From an uncultured Sediminibacterium sp. (GTDB lineage: Bacteria; Bacteroidota; Bacteroidia; Chitinophagales; Chitinophagaceae), in assembly GCA_937907555.1 (NCBI GenBank), contig CALEST010000302.1, positions 1 to 46,347 on the forward strand: a stretch of DNA of 46,347 nucleotides, read 5' to 3'. Positions 25,719-35,818 of this stretch are shown one piece after another; position 1 is the first letter of the stretch; each line of letters begins with the position of its first letter. The position numbers and the translations under genes were made by a program. The notes below the pieces were generated by a model that saw nothing but the letters and a program-made list of their open reading frames with translations, was not told where the DNA came from and did no database searches.

Positions 25719-28067
25719 TTAGGAAACAATTCTCAGCTTAGCGTAATTCAACATGATTTTCTTTTCTCCGTTAACGCCAAAATCAATGGTCGCAACCGGA
25801 TTATGAGCCGACCCTTCCATTGATTTTACAATACCAAAACCAAATTTCTGGTGTTCTACTTTTTGGCCGGCTTCTAAATTAGAAGTATCGCTGGGAGTAA
25901 AATCGGGTGATGGAATATGCGCCACTACTTTGGGTGCCAGCGGTTGAATGGGCATGTATTCAGGCTTGCTTCCTGCCGGTTTTTTAGCAGGTGGCGGACC
26001 ATATTTCTGTGCAGCCTGTTGAGCAGAAGAGCCAAAACCCCTGTTCATTCTTTCAAAAGCCGATCCCCACTGTGAGGAGCCATGATTTCTGGCACCCCCG
26101 CCTGCATAGGATTTATCAATAGATTCTTCCGGCATTTCTTCTATAAAACGGCTGGGTTCATTTTGTACCAGTTGACCAAAACGATATCTTGAATTGGCAT
26201 AGGTTAACCAAAGTCTTTCTTTTGCCCTGGTTACAGCTACATAAAACAATCTTCTTTCTTCTTCCAGTTCTTCCCTGGTATTAATGCTCATTGCACTTGG
26301 AAATAAAGTCTCTTCCACCCCACCCACAAATACACATCCGAACTCAAGACCCTTAGCTGCGTGAATGGTCATCAGTTTAACCACGTCATTATTTTCTTTG
26401 TCGTCATCTGCATCGGTTAACAGTGTAATCTGCTGCAGATAGGATCCCAATGATTTATCACCCAATTCTCCATCATCATTACTTGGACTTTCTGTCCATT
26501 CTTTGATAGAGTTGAACAACTCCTGCACGTTTTCGTATCTGGCAAGTCCTTCGGTGGTTTTATCATTGAAGAGTTCTTTTACCAGGTTCGTATGTTTGCC
26601 CACCTGTGTAGCCACATCAAAAGCATTATTATTGGTCAGCATACTTTGGAAATAGCGGATCATGGTAGCAAAATTTTGTAATGCTTCCAGTGTTCCTGCT
26701 CTAAAACCAAATTCACCTGCCCTTACAACCACATTAAATACCGGGATATTTTGTTCATTAGCAATGATGACTAATTTTTCAATCGTCGTTTTTCCAATAC
26801 CTCTTACCGGATAATTGATGATTCTTTTTAGTGCTTCTTCATCATTGGTATTTACAATTACTCTTAAGTATGCAAGCAAATCTTTGATTTCCTTGCGTTG
26901 ATAGAAACTTACACCACCGTAAATACGGTAGGCTATTCCCATTTTTCTCAGACTTTCTTCAAAAGATCGGCTCTGCGCATTGGTTCTGTAAAGAATGGCA
27001 AAGTCTTTATTGTAATAATGATTGCGGAGTTTTTGTTCCTGTATTGTGTCTGCAACAAATTTCCCTTCTTCATTATCGGTTAGTGTTCGTACTAATTTTA
27101 TTTTTTCACCTTCCTGGTTTTCAGTCCAGAGATTTTTAGGAATTTGTCCTTTGTTGTTTTTAATAACCTGATTGGCAACCTTTAAAATCTGCTGGCTGCT
27201 TCGGTAATTCTGTTCCAGTTTAACCACTTTAACATCATCGTAGTCTTTCTGGAATTGTAAAATATTTTCAATCGTTGCACCCCGGAAACTATAGATGCTC
27301 TGTGCATCATCACCCACTACACAAATGTTTTCATGGGCAGCAGCCAAGAGTTTACTAATCTGATACTGAACCGGATTCGTATCCTGGTACTCATCAATCA
27401 GCAGGTATTTAAATTTGTGCTGATACTTGTGCAATGCTTCTGGAAAATTATTCAGCAACTCATACATTTTCAACAAGAGATCATCAAAGTCCATTGCTCC
27501 ATTCTTAAAACAACGTTTGGCATAAGCGGCATATACCTGAGCAATAGCAGGACGGTTGGCTCTGGCATCTTCCTGTTGAATGGCATAGTCTGTTGCATAT
27601 TCTGCAGGTCCCACCAATGCGTTCTTTGCAGAAGAAATACGGTTGCCCACAATATTGGGCTTGTAATGTTTATCGTCTAAATGTAATTCGTTGATTACTG
27701 TTTTTAATACAGATCGGCTATCATCAGTATCGTAAATGGTGAAATTACTGGGGTACCCCAATTTCTGAGCTTCTGCCCTTAAAATACGTGCAAACACGCT
27801 GTGAAAAGTACCTACATAGAGGTTTCTGGCTTCTGAGTTACCAAGAATTTTTTCAATTCTTTCCTTCATTTCAGCAGCAGCCTTATTGGTAAATGTAAGC
27901 GCTAATATATTGAAAGCATCTACGCCATTTGCCATCAGATGAGCAATACGAGTAGTAAGTACTTTGGTTTTTCCGCTTCCTGCACCGGCCACAATCATCA
28001 GTGGTCCCTTAATATGAGTGACTGCTTCTCTTTGAGAGTCGTTTAATCCATTCAAATAATCCTGCAT
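25719..28067 (-). CDS. UvrD/PcrA-type DNA helicase
   Basis: This is a superfamily 1A 3'-5' helicase acting in repair and replication restart. Walker A AGAGSGKT (residues 27-34), the Walker B/motif II region LLIDEYQDTNPVQY, motif III VVGDDAQSIYSFRGA, motif IV EQNYRSSQQIL, motif V TIHAAKGLEFGCVF and motif VI YVAVTRAKERLWL are all intact. The C-terminus ends in a PcrA-like tudor domain (VEHQKFGFGIVKSMEG and IDFGVNGEKKIMLNYAKL) after a Gly/Ala/Pro-rich linker. ATG 28067 is chosen over an upstream TTG. The length of 782 is typical of PcrA. Confidence 0.96.
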   Translation of the reverse strand: MQDYLNGLNDSQREAVTHIKGPLMIVAGAGSGKTKVLTTRIAHLMANGVDAFNILALTFTNKAAAEMKERIEKILGNSEARNLYVGTFHSVFARILRAEAQKLGYPSNFTIYDTDDSRSVLKTVINELHLDDKHYKPNIVGNRISSAKNALVGPAEYATDYAIQQEDARANRPAIAQVYAAYAKRCFKNGAMDFDDLLLKMYELLNNFPEALHKYQHKFKYLLIDEYQDTNPVQYQISKLLAAAHENICVVGDDAQSIYSFRGATIENILQFQKDYDDVKVVKLEQNYRSSQQILKVANQVIKNNKGQIPKNLWTENQEGEKIKLVRTLTDNEEGKFVADTIQEQKLRNHYYNKDFAILYRTNAQSRSFEESLRKMGIAYRIYGGVSFYQRKEIKDLLAYLRVIVNTNDEEALKRIINYPVRGIGKTTIEKLVIIANEQNIPVFNVVVRAGEFGFRAGTLEALQNFATMIRYFQSMLTNNNAFDVATQVGKHTNLVKELFNDKTTEGLARYENVQELFNSIKEWTESPSNDDGELGDKSLGSYLQQITLLTDADDDKENNDVVKLMTIHAAKGLEFGCVFVGGVEETLFPSAMSINTREELEEERRLFYVAVTRAKERLWLTYANSRYRFGQLVQNEPSRFIEEMPEESIDKSYAGGGARNHGSSQWGSAFERMNRGFGSSAQQAAQKYGPPPAKKPAGSKPEYMPIQPLAPKVVAHIPSPDFTPSDTSNLEAGQKVEHQKFGFGIVKSMEGSAHNPVATIDFGVNGEKKIMLNYAKLRIVS

Positions 28068-28096
28068 ACAAATCAATTCAGGTGCAAGATACTCTC

Positions 28097-30487
28097 TTAA
28101 CCTGTTTTATTGGGGTGAATTCCCGTATAATGAAGAATAAGTTTAAATAATTCTGAAGGGATAAAAGGTTTTACTACTATATCGTTAATGCCGGTATTTT
28201 TAATCCGGTCTTCTATTTCCCGTGGTAGGCTGGCAGTAAGGGCAATAATGGGAGTTTTTACTCCTCTTTCCCTTAAAATCCTGGTAGCTTCATACCCATC
28301 CATTATGGGCATATGCATATCCATTAGAACAATACTGTGTTTTTGTTCATCAAAAAGCTGAATAGCTTCCTGACCGTTTTGTGCAATGTCTATTGAAGCC
28401 CCCCATTTGCTTAAAAATGTTTTGGCAACCAGAATATTAACCTCGTTGTCTTCTACCAGTAAAACGGTTTTACCCTTTAATGGTTTCGTTTCTTCAGCCG
28501 GCATTTCATGAACAACTTCTTCTTGCTGAACAACCTGAGTAGGTAAAATAGGGTAACTAATTTCAAAATAGAAACATGATCCCTTGTTGGGTTCACTTTT
28601 TAATTTTAGTTCCGCTCCTTGTAATGCCAGTAATTTTTTACTGATGGCCAGCCCAAGACCGGTACCTCCAAAATTTCTGGAAGTACTATTATCTGCCTGC
28701 GTGAATTGCTCAAAAATCAATTGTTGTTTTTCCTGTGCAATTCCAATTCCGGTATCTTCTACTTCTATTAATAACCGGAGCCTCAATTCGTCTCTGCTGA
28801 GGACGGACATTTTCAAAGCCACATGCCCTTTCTTGGTAAATTTAATTGCGTTGTGAATCAGGTTTCCGATAATCTGGCTGGTTCTGGTAGGGTCTCCGAT
28901 AACTTTTACATTCAGCCCATCGTCCAAGACCAGTTTCAAAGCAATACCTTTCTCTTTTGCCAGTGTTCCAAATCCTGCAACCAGATTTTCAGAAATGGTT
29001 TTCAAATCCATTTCAATGGTTTCAAATCCTATTTTTCCCGCTTCAATTTTATTGAAATCCAGAATATCATTAACTATAGACAATAAGTTTTTGGCTGAAA
29101 ACAGCAACACATTCAGTTGTTCTTTTTGTTCATCTGATGGCTTCTCCATGAGCATAATATTGGTCATACCCAGAATAGAATTCAAAGGAGTTCTTATTTC
29201 ATGCGACATGGTGCTCAGGAAATCATTTTTTGCTTTCAGCCCCATCTCTGCCTGTTTTTTAGCTTCTTTTAATGTAAAGGCAAACCGGTGAGAAAGAATT
29301 AATGACTGACAAAAGAAAAAACTGATATATCCAAAGAACAGAACAAATCTTGGTGGCTGAATAACATTGAAGTATTTCAGGTTAATCAGTATAAAAATGA
29401 TTAATAAAATTCCTGTACTTAACAGTGCGTATTTGGCTCCCAGTTTTTTATTAAAATATGCTTTGATATAAATATAAAAAGCATGAGCAATAACCGTAAA
29501 CATAACAATCAGAAAGGGATTCAACAACCGGCTAAATATGCTCGGCGGAAACAATAGTACAGTTAAACAAAGCAATCCGGCCATAATGGCTTCTATTCTG
29601 ATTAACCATATATTGGTCTCTTCCGGAAATAAATACTTGGTGTAAAACATAAAGAAAATAACACTGACAAATAAGCTCAGGTATTCCAGGTGAACCCCGA
29701 TTATCCATGGATAATTGGGAAATAAACTGTGGAGTACATAATTATCTGAGCCAACAATCCGATAACTATAGGCGATACAGAATAAAGAAAAATATAAAAT
29801 GACTTTGTCGTGTTTCCCAAAGTAAAAAAGCCCAATGAAAAATAGCCCTCCCATTAAAATAGCCCCCGCCAACATCAAATCAAAACCATCTTCTGAAGCT
29901 TTTTCAGCTGTTAATTGTGTGGTGCTTCCGATAACAATGGGTTTATAGGGTCCCCCTTTTGAATGCCTGAAATTGGCAATCTGAAGTACCATTGAAACCG
30001 TATCTGTAACCGGAAGCGTAACAACTTGTTCAACCCATTTCTCTACCGTTGTTTCCTTTGTTTTTCCCGGCTTCCCAGCAGCTGCAAAAGGCTTACTATT
30101 CAGAAAAAGTTGAAACGAACAATAGGTGTCTGGAAGCTGTATAGAGAGGTCATTTTGTTTTTCAGGATCCAGTAAAATTTTCAGGGTATACGTTGCAAAT
30201 CCCTTAGCTGGAAGTGGCTGATTATTTAACAGGGTGTTGTCCCACCTTTCTGGAAAATAAGTGAAGACCTCAGGATGGGTGCTGATCTCTTCCGGCTTTA
30301 GTAATTGATTCCAGTAAAATCCCCAGTTGCCGTTCAATGCAAAAGGTTGTCTCTCTAAATTTGCTTTTCTTAAGTCAATAATTCCTTTTTCAATTGTCTG
30401 AGCCTGTGCAAAAGAATTCAGTACTGTAAACAAGAACAGCAGAACAATGTAGGATATAGGTAATGGCCTTCTTGATCTACAAGACAT
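28097..30487 (-). CDS. 7TMR-DISM hybrid histidine kinase
   Basis: This is a membrane sensor kinase. A signal segment (residues 1-30) precedes an extracellular beta-sandwich of the 7TMR-DISM type (about 35-185), then seven hydrophobic helices (about 200-395). Next come HisKA with His429 (SHEIRTPLNSILG), an ATPase domain (NLIHNAIKFTKKG, EDTGIGIAQEKQ, GGTGLGLAISKKL), and a C-terminal receiver with Asp723 (VLMDMHMPIMDG) and the conserved KPF. The ligand is unknown; the extracellular fold of this class often binds carbohydrates. ATG 30487 is preferred to an upstream TTG because it begins the signal peptide. The helicase gene follows after 29 nt. Confidence 0.93.
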   Translation of the reverse strand: MSCRSRRPLPISYIVLLFLFTVLNSFAQAQTIEKGIIDLRKANLERQPFALNGNWGFYWNQLLKPEEISTHPEVFTYFPERWDNTLLNNQPLPAKGFATYTLKILLDPEKQNDLSIQLPDTYCSFQLFLNSKPFAAAGKPGKTKETTVEKWVEQVVTLPVTDTVSMVLQIANFRHSKGGPYKPIVIGSTTQLTAEKASEDGFDLMLAGAILMGGLFFIGLFYFGKHDKVILYFSLFCIAYSYRIVGSDNYVLHSLFPNYPWIIGVHLEYLSLFVSVIFFMFYTKYLFPEETNIWLIRIEAIMAGLLCLTVLLFPPSIFSRLLNPFLIVMFTVIAHAFYIYIKAYFNKKLGAKYALLSTGILLIIFILINLKYFNVIQPPRFVLFFGYISFFFCQSLILSHRFAFTLKEAKKQAEMGLKAKNDFLSTMSHEIRTPLNSILGMTNIMLMEKPSDEQKEQLNVLLFSAKNLLSIVNDILDFNKIEAGKIGFETIEMDLKTISENLVAGFGTLAKEKGIALKLVLDDGLNVKVIGDPTRTSQIIGNLIHNAIKFTKKGHVALKMSVLSRDELRLRLLIEVEDTGIGIAQEKQQLIFEQFTQADNSTSRNFGGTGLGLAISKKLLALQGAELKLKSEPNKGSCFYFEISYPILPTQVVQQEEVVHEMPAEETKPLKGKTVLLVEDNEVNILVAKTFLSKWGASIDIAQNGQEAIQLFDEQKHSIVLMDMHMPIMDGYEATRILRERGVKTPIIALTASLPREIEDRIKNTGINDIVVKPFIPSELFKLILHYTGIHPNKTG

Positions 30488-30529
30488 GGATTTTAATTGA
30501 CAATTCAATTTATGATTAAAATTTTACAT

Positions 30530-30562
30530 AAAAAAAGCGCCGGAGAATCCTTTCCCCGGCGC
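30530..30562 (-). terminator. Intrinsic terminator downstream of the OmpA lipoprotein gene
   Basis: On the minus strand, GCGCCGG (30562-30556) pairs perfectly with CCGGCGC (30543-30537) across a 12-nt loop and is followed by seven Ts (30536-30530). It lies 25-57 nt after the OmpA-family stop, separating that gene from the downstream kinase. Confidence 0.9.
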
Positions 30563-30586
30563 CCATATAGTAATTTGTTAAAATTC

Positions 30587-31477
30587 TTATTTCTTTCTTT
30601 CCAGCAGTTTAAAGAACTGATCTAATTGAGGTAAGATAACAATTCTGGTTCTTCTGTTGGTGGCTCTTCCTTCGGCAGTTGTATTGTCTGTTAAAGGCAC
30701 ATACTGACTTCTTCCTGCTGCAGTCATGCGCTTGGGGTTCATACCGTAAGATTCCTGAAGGATTCTTACTACAGTTGTTGCTCTTTTAACACTCAGGTCC
30801 CAGTTATCAATCATTCCACCACCTTTAATCAATGGAATAGAATCTGTATGACCCTCTACCATAAATTCTATTTCTGGTTGTGCATTTAATACTTTGGCTA
30901 CTTTACCAAGCACGTCTTTAGCACGGTCAGTTACATCATAACTACCACTTTTAAATAAAAGCTTATCAGAGATATCTACATAAACCACTCCCTTATCTAC
31001 TTTAATATTAATGTCCTTGTCGTCCATATTACCCAGTACCCCTTTCAGGTTCATCACCAGGGCCATATTTAAAGAGTCTTTTCTGGCAATGGAACCCTGT
31101 AAATCCTGAATATATAAGTCTTTGGCACCAATGTTTTCAAGTGATCTTCTGATGCTTTCAGCCTGAGCTCCGGTTACAACTGATAAATCTTTCAGTTGAT
31201 TTAAAACCATGCTATTGGTTTGTTTTACATAATCCAATTGAGTATTGGTTGTACCCAGTTGTGCTTCAACAGATTGCTTCTGAGTTTGCAGATTACTGAT
31301 CTGATTTTTGGCTTTGTTAAATTCCTCTTCCAGATTTCTGTATTTTCCCTGCAATTCTGCATATGCTCCATTTAATTCGCCATACCTGGCTTCGGCTTGT
31401 CTCAATTGTTTCGGGCTAACGCAGGCAAATAAGCTAACAGAGGCAAGAGCTGCTAAAGTGTAGAATTTCATTTTCAT
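30587..31477 (-). CDS. OmpA-family lipoprotein
   Basis: This is an envelope lipoprotein that probably tethers the outer membrane to peptidoglycan. The lipobox LFAC gives Cys19 as the lipidated residue. A coiled coil rich in Gln/Glu/Leu heptads spans about 25-120. The OmpA/MotB C-terminal domain (about 160-280) has the diaminopimelate-binding pattern EGHTDSIPL, NWDLSVKRATTVVRIL, and a conserved Arg in NRRTRIVI. Length 296 is ordinary. A strong terminator follows on the minus strand. An alternative ATG two codons later would shorten the N-terminus by two residues. Confidence 0.93.
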   Translation of the reverse strand: MKMKFYTLAALASVSLFACVSPKQLRQAEARYGELNGAYAELQGKYRNLEEEFNKAKNQISNLQTQKQSVEAQLGTTNTQLDYVKQTNSMVLNQLKDLSVVTGAQAESIRRSLENIGAKDLYIQDLQGSIARKDSLNMALVMNLKGVLGNMDDKDINIKVDKGVVYVDISDKLLFKSGSYDVTDRAKDVLGKVAKVLNAQPEIEFMVEGHTDSIPLIKGGGMIDNWDLSVKRATTVVRILQESYGMNPKRMTAAGRSQYVPLTDNTTAEGRATNRRTRIVILPQLDQFFKLLERKK

Positions 31478-31567
31478 TGGTCTTACATATTATTGGTCAA
31501 TTGTTGGTACAAACGGAATCTCATACCAATTATTGTGCCGTTACTAAATAAGTTAAACGGGTGCAAG

Positions 31568-33214
31568 TTACACAAAAACCACTTTGACCGATTCGTTATA
31601 CCAATTGTTGTAGAAGTCTTTGAATGTTTCATCCAACACTTTGCGCTTGATTTTTAAAGTTGGTGTTAAAATTCCATTCTGAATCGTCCACTCTTCGGCC
31701 ATAATAATCAATTTAGCCAACTGTTCATGGTGTTCCAGTTCTTTATTAATGCGCTCCAATAGCTGGTGCAGATGATCTTGTAAATTTGTTTGTGCCAGAC
31801 TTTTGGCCTGCTCGGAAAGGGTGCACAAAAGCAAAGGAGCAGGCATTCCCCATCCCACCACACAGGCCTGAGCAATCATGGCATCGGTTAGTACTTTGGA
31901 TTCAATGGGTGCTGGTGCCACATATTTACCCTTACTTGTTTTAAACTGGTCCTTGATTCTTCCTGTAATAGAAAGGTATCCCTCGTCATCTATACTTCCT
32001 TCATCGCCTGTTTTTAAAAACCCATCTTCAAACATTTCTTCAGATAAAACAGGCTCTTTGTAATATCCCAGCATATTGGCTTCGCTTTTTACCAAGACCT
32101 CTTTTTGTTCACTTAATTTAACCTCCACACCCGGATAGGACTGTCCTACTGTTCCGAATTTGCAGGCGCCTTTCCTGTTGGAATGAGACAAGGCAGAATT
32201 CTCTGTCATCCCATAAGCTTCCTGAATTTCCATTCCCAAAGCCTTATACCAGCTGAGGACGGCAGGATTGATGGGAGATGCACCTGTGAACAAATGTTTG
32301 GCTCTTCCAAGGCCTAATTTTTTGCGGATCAGATTCTTAATCAATACCGAAACCAATGGTACTTTAAGTAATCTGCTCAGTTTTTGCTGAGGCATTTTGC
32401 GTAAGATCTCTTCCTGAATTTTTTCCCAGATTCTGGGTACTGCCAAAAAAATCGTGGGTTGGGAATATTGCAGATTTTTAGAAAAACTATCCATGGATTC
32501 TACAAAATGGATGCAGCTTCCTGTAAATATTGCTCCACATTCTACCAGCATTCTTTCCGCCACATGGCAAAGGGGCAGGTAAGAAAAAAACACTTCATTG
32601 GCCAATGGGGGTGTGCTTTCCAGAAATGAATAAACTGCAAAAGACATGGTATGATTGCTATGCATTACTCCTTTGGGAGCACCTGTAGTTCCTGAAGTAT
32701 AAATAATACAGGAAAGAACTTTAGTGTCTTTTTTTACAGGCTCACCCAAAGGCTGGGTTGCTGCCACCAGATCGTTCCAGTTTAAACAACCTACATTAAA
32801 ATAGAAAGGAAAACTGATTTGTGTTAATGTATCCGGAATGCCCATTCTGATGATTTCCGGATTGTCTAGCTTTCCTACAAAGATGGCTTTGGATTCACTA
32901 TGCAAAAGAATTTCATTGACTGCATTGCTGGTGATATTCGGATACAGCGGAACGGAAACCATGCCTGCCATATTGATTGCCAGATCGGCCATAATCCAAT
33001 GTGCACAGTTCTTGCTGAGAACAGCCACCTTATCACCTGGGTTCAATCCTGATTGCAATAGCCAGGCCGCCATTGATCTTATTTCTTTTCCCGCACTGGC
33101 CCATGAAAAATTCTGATAGACGCTTTTTACAGGTTCGGATAAAAAGAGTTTATTGGGCTGTACTTTTTCGTAATGGCAAAAACGGTCAATAATGGTAGGA
33201 AAAGGTTGACTCAT
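31568..33214 (-). CDS. Long-chain fatty acid-CoA ligase (AMP-dependent)
   Basis: This is an ANL-superfamily acyl-CoA synthetase that activates fatty acids with ATP and coenzyme A. The AMP-binding P-loop is YTSGTTGAPKG (residues 172-182). Downstream are YLPLCHVAER, the adenylation motif QEAYGMTENS and TGDEGSIDDEGYLSITGRIKDQFKTSKGKYVAP (shortened here), the A8 hinge. The SGLNPGDKVAVLSKN and GMVSVPLYPN segments are FadD-like. Length 548 is slightly short of the usual 560-600. It follows the acyltransferase gene by 14 nt, suggesting a lipid-incorporation pair. Confidence 0.92.
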   Translation of the reverse strand: MSQPFPTIIDRFCHYEKVQPNKLFLSEPVKSVYQNFSWASAGKEIRSMAAWLLQSGLNPGDKVAVLSKNCAHWIMADLAINMAGMVSVPLYPNITSNAVNEILLHSESKAIFVGKLDNPEIIRMGIPDTLTQISFPFYFNVGCLNWNDLVAATQPLGEPVKKDTKVLSCIIYTSGTTGAPKGVMHSNHTMSFAVYSFLESTPPLANEVFFSYLPLCHVAERMLVECGAIFTGSCIHFVESMDSFSKNLQYSQPTIFLAVPRIWEKIQEEILRKMPQQKLSRLLKVPLVSVLIKNLIRKKLGLGRAKHLFTGASPINPAVLSWYKALGMEIQEAYGMTENSALSHSNRKGACKFGTVGQSYPGVEVKLSEQKEVLVKSEANMLGYYKEPVLSEEMFEDGFLKTGDEGSIDDEGYLSITGRIKDQFKTSKGKYVAPAPIESKVLTDAMIAQACVVGWGMPAPLLLCTLSEQAKSLAQTNLQDHLHQLLERINKELEHHEQLAKLIIMAEEWTIQNGILTPTLKIKRKVLDETFKDFYNNWYNESVKVVFV

Positions 33215-33228
33215 ATGGTTTAGGGGGA

Positions 33229-33786
33229 TTAGTGATCTAAATGTTTCAGGCCGTATTCTGGTATCTTACCTTCCTTGTCGGCAAAAAAATGTATGATTTT
33301 TTTAAAGTCTTCTTCCATATTACCGGTTGGCAGGAAGGGTTCGCTGAAACTGATTTCTTTTCTACCGAAATCCAAACCGGCTAATACAATGGGTACACCT
33401 GCTTTTAGTGCAATATGATAAAAACCAGTTCTTAATTTATCTACTTTTTTTCTGGTACCCTCAGGGGATAATGCCAGAACAAACTGATCGCGGATCCTGA
33501 ATTGTTCTGCAACCTGATCAACTACATTGTTATTGCTGAATCTATCAACGGGAAATCCCCCCATTTTTCTGAAGAAAAAGCCAAATCTTCCTTTGAATAA
33601 TTCCGCCTTGCCCAGAAAATTAAGATGGTATAATTTGAGCTTACTTCTGACTGCTAGTCCAACTACAAAATCCCAGGCACTGGTATGAGGCCCTACGGCT
33701 ATCACACATTTTTTCAGGTGATAGGGAAATTCACTACGAATTTTCCATCCCTGCATTTGCAGAAATAGGTTCCAGCATATACGCAT
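33229..33786 (-). CDS. Lysophospholipid (1-acylglycerol-3-phosphate) acyltransferase family protein
   Basis: This is a PlsC-type membrane-associated acyltransferase. The catalytic HX4D motif is PHTSAWD (His34, Asp39), and the substrate-binding motif is SPEGTRKK (about residues 107-114). The fold continues with HIALKAGVPIVLAGLDFG. The 185-residue length is at the short end of the family. It precedes the acyl-CoA ligase by 14 nt and follows the PAS protein by 46 nt, so the pair probably channels activated acyl groups into phospholipid or another glycerolipid. The acceptor is not defined by sequence. Confidence 0.87.
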   Translation of the reverse strand: MRICWNLFLQMQGWKIRSEFPYHLKKCVIAVGPHTSAWDFVVGLAVRSKLKLYHLNFLGKAELFKGRFGFFFRKMGGFPVDRFSNNNVVDQVAEQFRIRDQFVLALSPEGTRKKVDKLRTGFYHIALKAGVPIVLAGLDFGRKEISFSEPFLPTGNMEEDFKKIIHFFADKEGKIPEYGLKHLDH

Positions 33787-33832
33787 AGCAATCGGTTGGG
33801 AAAATCAAGATAGAAAAAAAATAGAATTGTTC

Positions 33833-35674
33833 CTAAAATTTTAAGTGTCGGGCACTTGCATAAACCGAGTGGGTCATACTGTCCCAGCTGGCGAACCATT
33901 GCATGATGATGGTGGATCCATCCTTCTTCAACATTCTGTTCTCGAAGTCTTTTAATTCTATTCCGCGTTTTATCTGTGAAAAGGCTTCAAATGTTTTTCT
34001 TCTGTCGTCTTCCAGCACAAAATCTATAATATCTTTTCCCACTAACTCCCAGTCTTCGTATCCCCATAATTCTTCTACCTGTTTATTAATTCTTACAAAT
34101 TCTCCCTTAATATTTAATACACACAAAATATCAAGTGAGGCATCCAGAATTTTTTTCAGGTCTCTCAAAGATTTTTCCAGTTCCAGTTCTTCAGCAACAT
34201 TTTCGGTAATGTCGTTAATCAACGCATAAATTCCGGTAACTGCTCTGTTAACTGTTATAGGCATATAGGTAATGATCCAGGTTCTTTCTTTGTTCTTTAA
34301 GGTTTGCACCCGACACCTGAATTTTTGTGCCTGCCCTGATTTTACCAGGTTGAATTTTCTGAAAATATCATCCATTTCTTCAGGAATCATAAAAGGGAAA
34401 ATACTTTCACCCTTGAGTTGGGATTCAGGGCATTCCAGTAATACACTAAGTTGTCTGTTCATTGCGGTAATATTGCCTTCCAAATCAAGTGAACATACTG
34501 CATTTGGATTCTGCTCAAACAAGGATTTATACTCTTGTTCACTTTTAACAATGGCAATCTCAGCCTCTTTTCGAACGGTTAAATCAATTACCTGAGCCAG
34601 AATAAAGGCAAAACTTTCATCAGGGTTTGAGATAGCAGAAGCCGTTACAAATCCCCAAAGGACCTTACCATCTTTATGAATGAATTTTTTATCGTATTCT
34701 TTTCGTTTTGAAACGCCGGTACTTAGTTCCTGCAAGTGAACTTTGTCCAGCGCTCCATACGCATCATCTGTTACATCAAAAATGCGCATATTGCTCAATT
34801 CCTGTTTTGAATATCCAACAAAATTGATATAAGCATTGTTAACATCTATGTATTCCCCTTTATTATTTATGATGGCCATGCCCACACCTGCATTGTCAAA
34901 TGCGGTTTTAAAAAGCGCTTCGGCTTTATTCAGGTTTTGTTTGTTAATCACTTCTTCAGTAATATCCTGAATGGTCCCGTAAGCCCTTACCATTTTTCCT
35001 TCAAAGGCAACCGTATACCCCTTGGTGCGTACAATTTTCTTTATACCTTTTGGTGTTGTTAAATTCAATCGTAAGTCGAAGGGTTGACCGGTATGAATAC
35101 TTTGGCGAAAAGCATTTTCCAGTATTTCTGGTTGATCAAATAATTGAAAAGTAGATTGAATCTGGCGATGATGTTCCGGACCAATATCCAGTAAATGCAA
35201 GGCACCAGGCGTCCAACTCATTTCATTATTAATGTAGTCAGCCTCCCAACCGCCACTTTTGGTTAACAGGCTGGTTTCCTCCAGTAATTTTTCTGTTTTC
35301 TTAATATAGGAAAGGTCAATAATTCGCTTGGCTAAAAATTCTTCATTGCTATTAGGGTTTCTATGAATTACTGAAATCAATGCAATGGGGAAACGTGTTC
35401 CATTTTTTTTAATTCCCACGGCACTCTCTCCCATTTCCGGATTGCTTTGGTGGTTATGTAAGCCGGAGATTAATGCAGTATCAGAATGATTAATCAGTGT
35501 TTTTATATTGCACTTCCCGAATTCAGCTTCTTCGTATCCAAACATCTTTGCAGCTCCACCATTGAATTGCAGCATATTTCCATCAGTGGTGCATAGAATA
35601 AATGCGTTGGAGGATAGGGCAATGATATTGTCGAAAACGCCATTGTAAGAGGTGTTTGTGTTGTAGTTACTCAT
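33833..35674 (-). CDS. Multi-PAS sensory protein without an output domain
   Basis: The 613-residue protein holds five successive PAS/PAC units at about 15-125, 140-235, 250-370, 380-490 and 505-613. Each shows a PAS core and a PAC end, for example YGTIQDITEEV, AQVIDLTVRKEAE and ALINDITENVAEELELEKSL. No transmembrane helix, histidine kinase, GGDEF or helix-turn-helix domain is visible. The frame closes directly after the last PAC-like strand (SVYASARHLKF). In related kinases this PAC end is followed by a DITERK-type linker and a kinase. It may be a sensor adaptor, or a kinase that lost its catalytic half. The ligand is unknown; it could bind haem or flavin, or another small molecule. Confidence 0.85.
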   Translation of the reverse strand: MSNYNTNTSYNGVFDNIIALSSNAFILCTTDGNMLQFNGGAAKMFGYEEAEFGKCNIKTLINHSDTALISGLHNHQSNPEMGESAVGIKKNGTRFPIALISVIHRNPNSNEEFLAKRIIDLSYIKKTEKLLEETSLLTKSGGWEADYINNEMSWTPGALHLLDIGPEHHRQIQSTFQLFDQPEILENAFRQSIHTGQPFDLRLNLTTPKGIKKIVRTKGYTVAFEGKMVRAYGTIQDITEEVINKQNLNKAEALFKTAFDNAGVGMAIINNKGEYIDVNNAYINFVGYSKQELSNMRIFDVTDDAYGALDKVHLQELSTGVSKRKEYDKKFIHKDGKVLWGFVTASAISNPDESFAFILAQVIDLTVRKEAEIAIVKSEQEYKSLFEQNPNAVCSLDLEGNITAMNRQLSVLLECPESQLKGESIFPFMIPEEMDDIFRKFNLVKSGQAQKFRCRVQTLKNKERTWIITYMPITVNRAVTGIYALINDITENVAEELELEKSLRDLKKILDASLDILCVLNIKGEFVRINKQVEELWGYEDWELVGKDIIDFVLEDDRRKTFEAFSQIKRGIELKDFENRMLKKDGSTIIMQWFASWDSMTHSVYASARHLKF

Positions 35675-35818
35675 AACAAAGCTTTTCTTAAAGGGGGAAT
35701 AATATAAATTTCGGCTTTTATCCTTGTATAATTATATGGCTTAAGATGATTTTAATCAGGAAAATTTGGCTCTGATAGTTCTGCCTAAATACTGTTTATT
35801 TGCAGAAACATATTTTGA

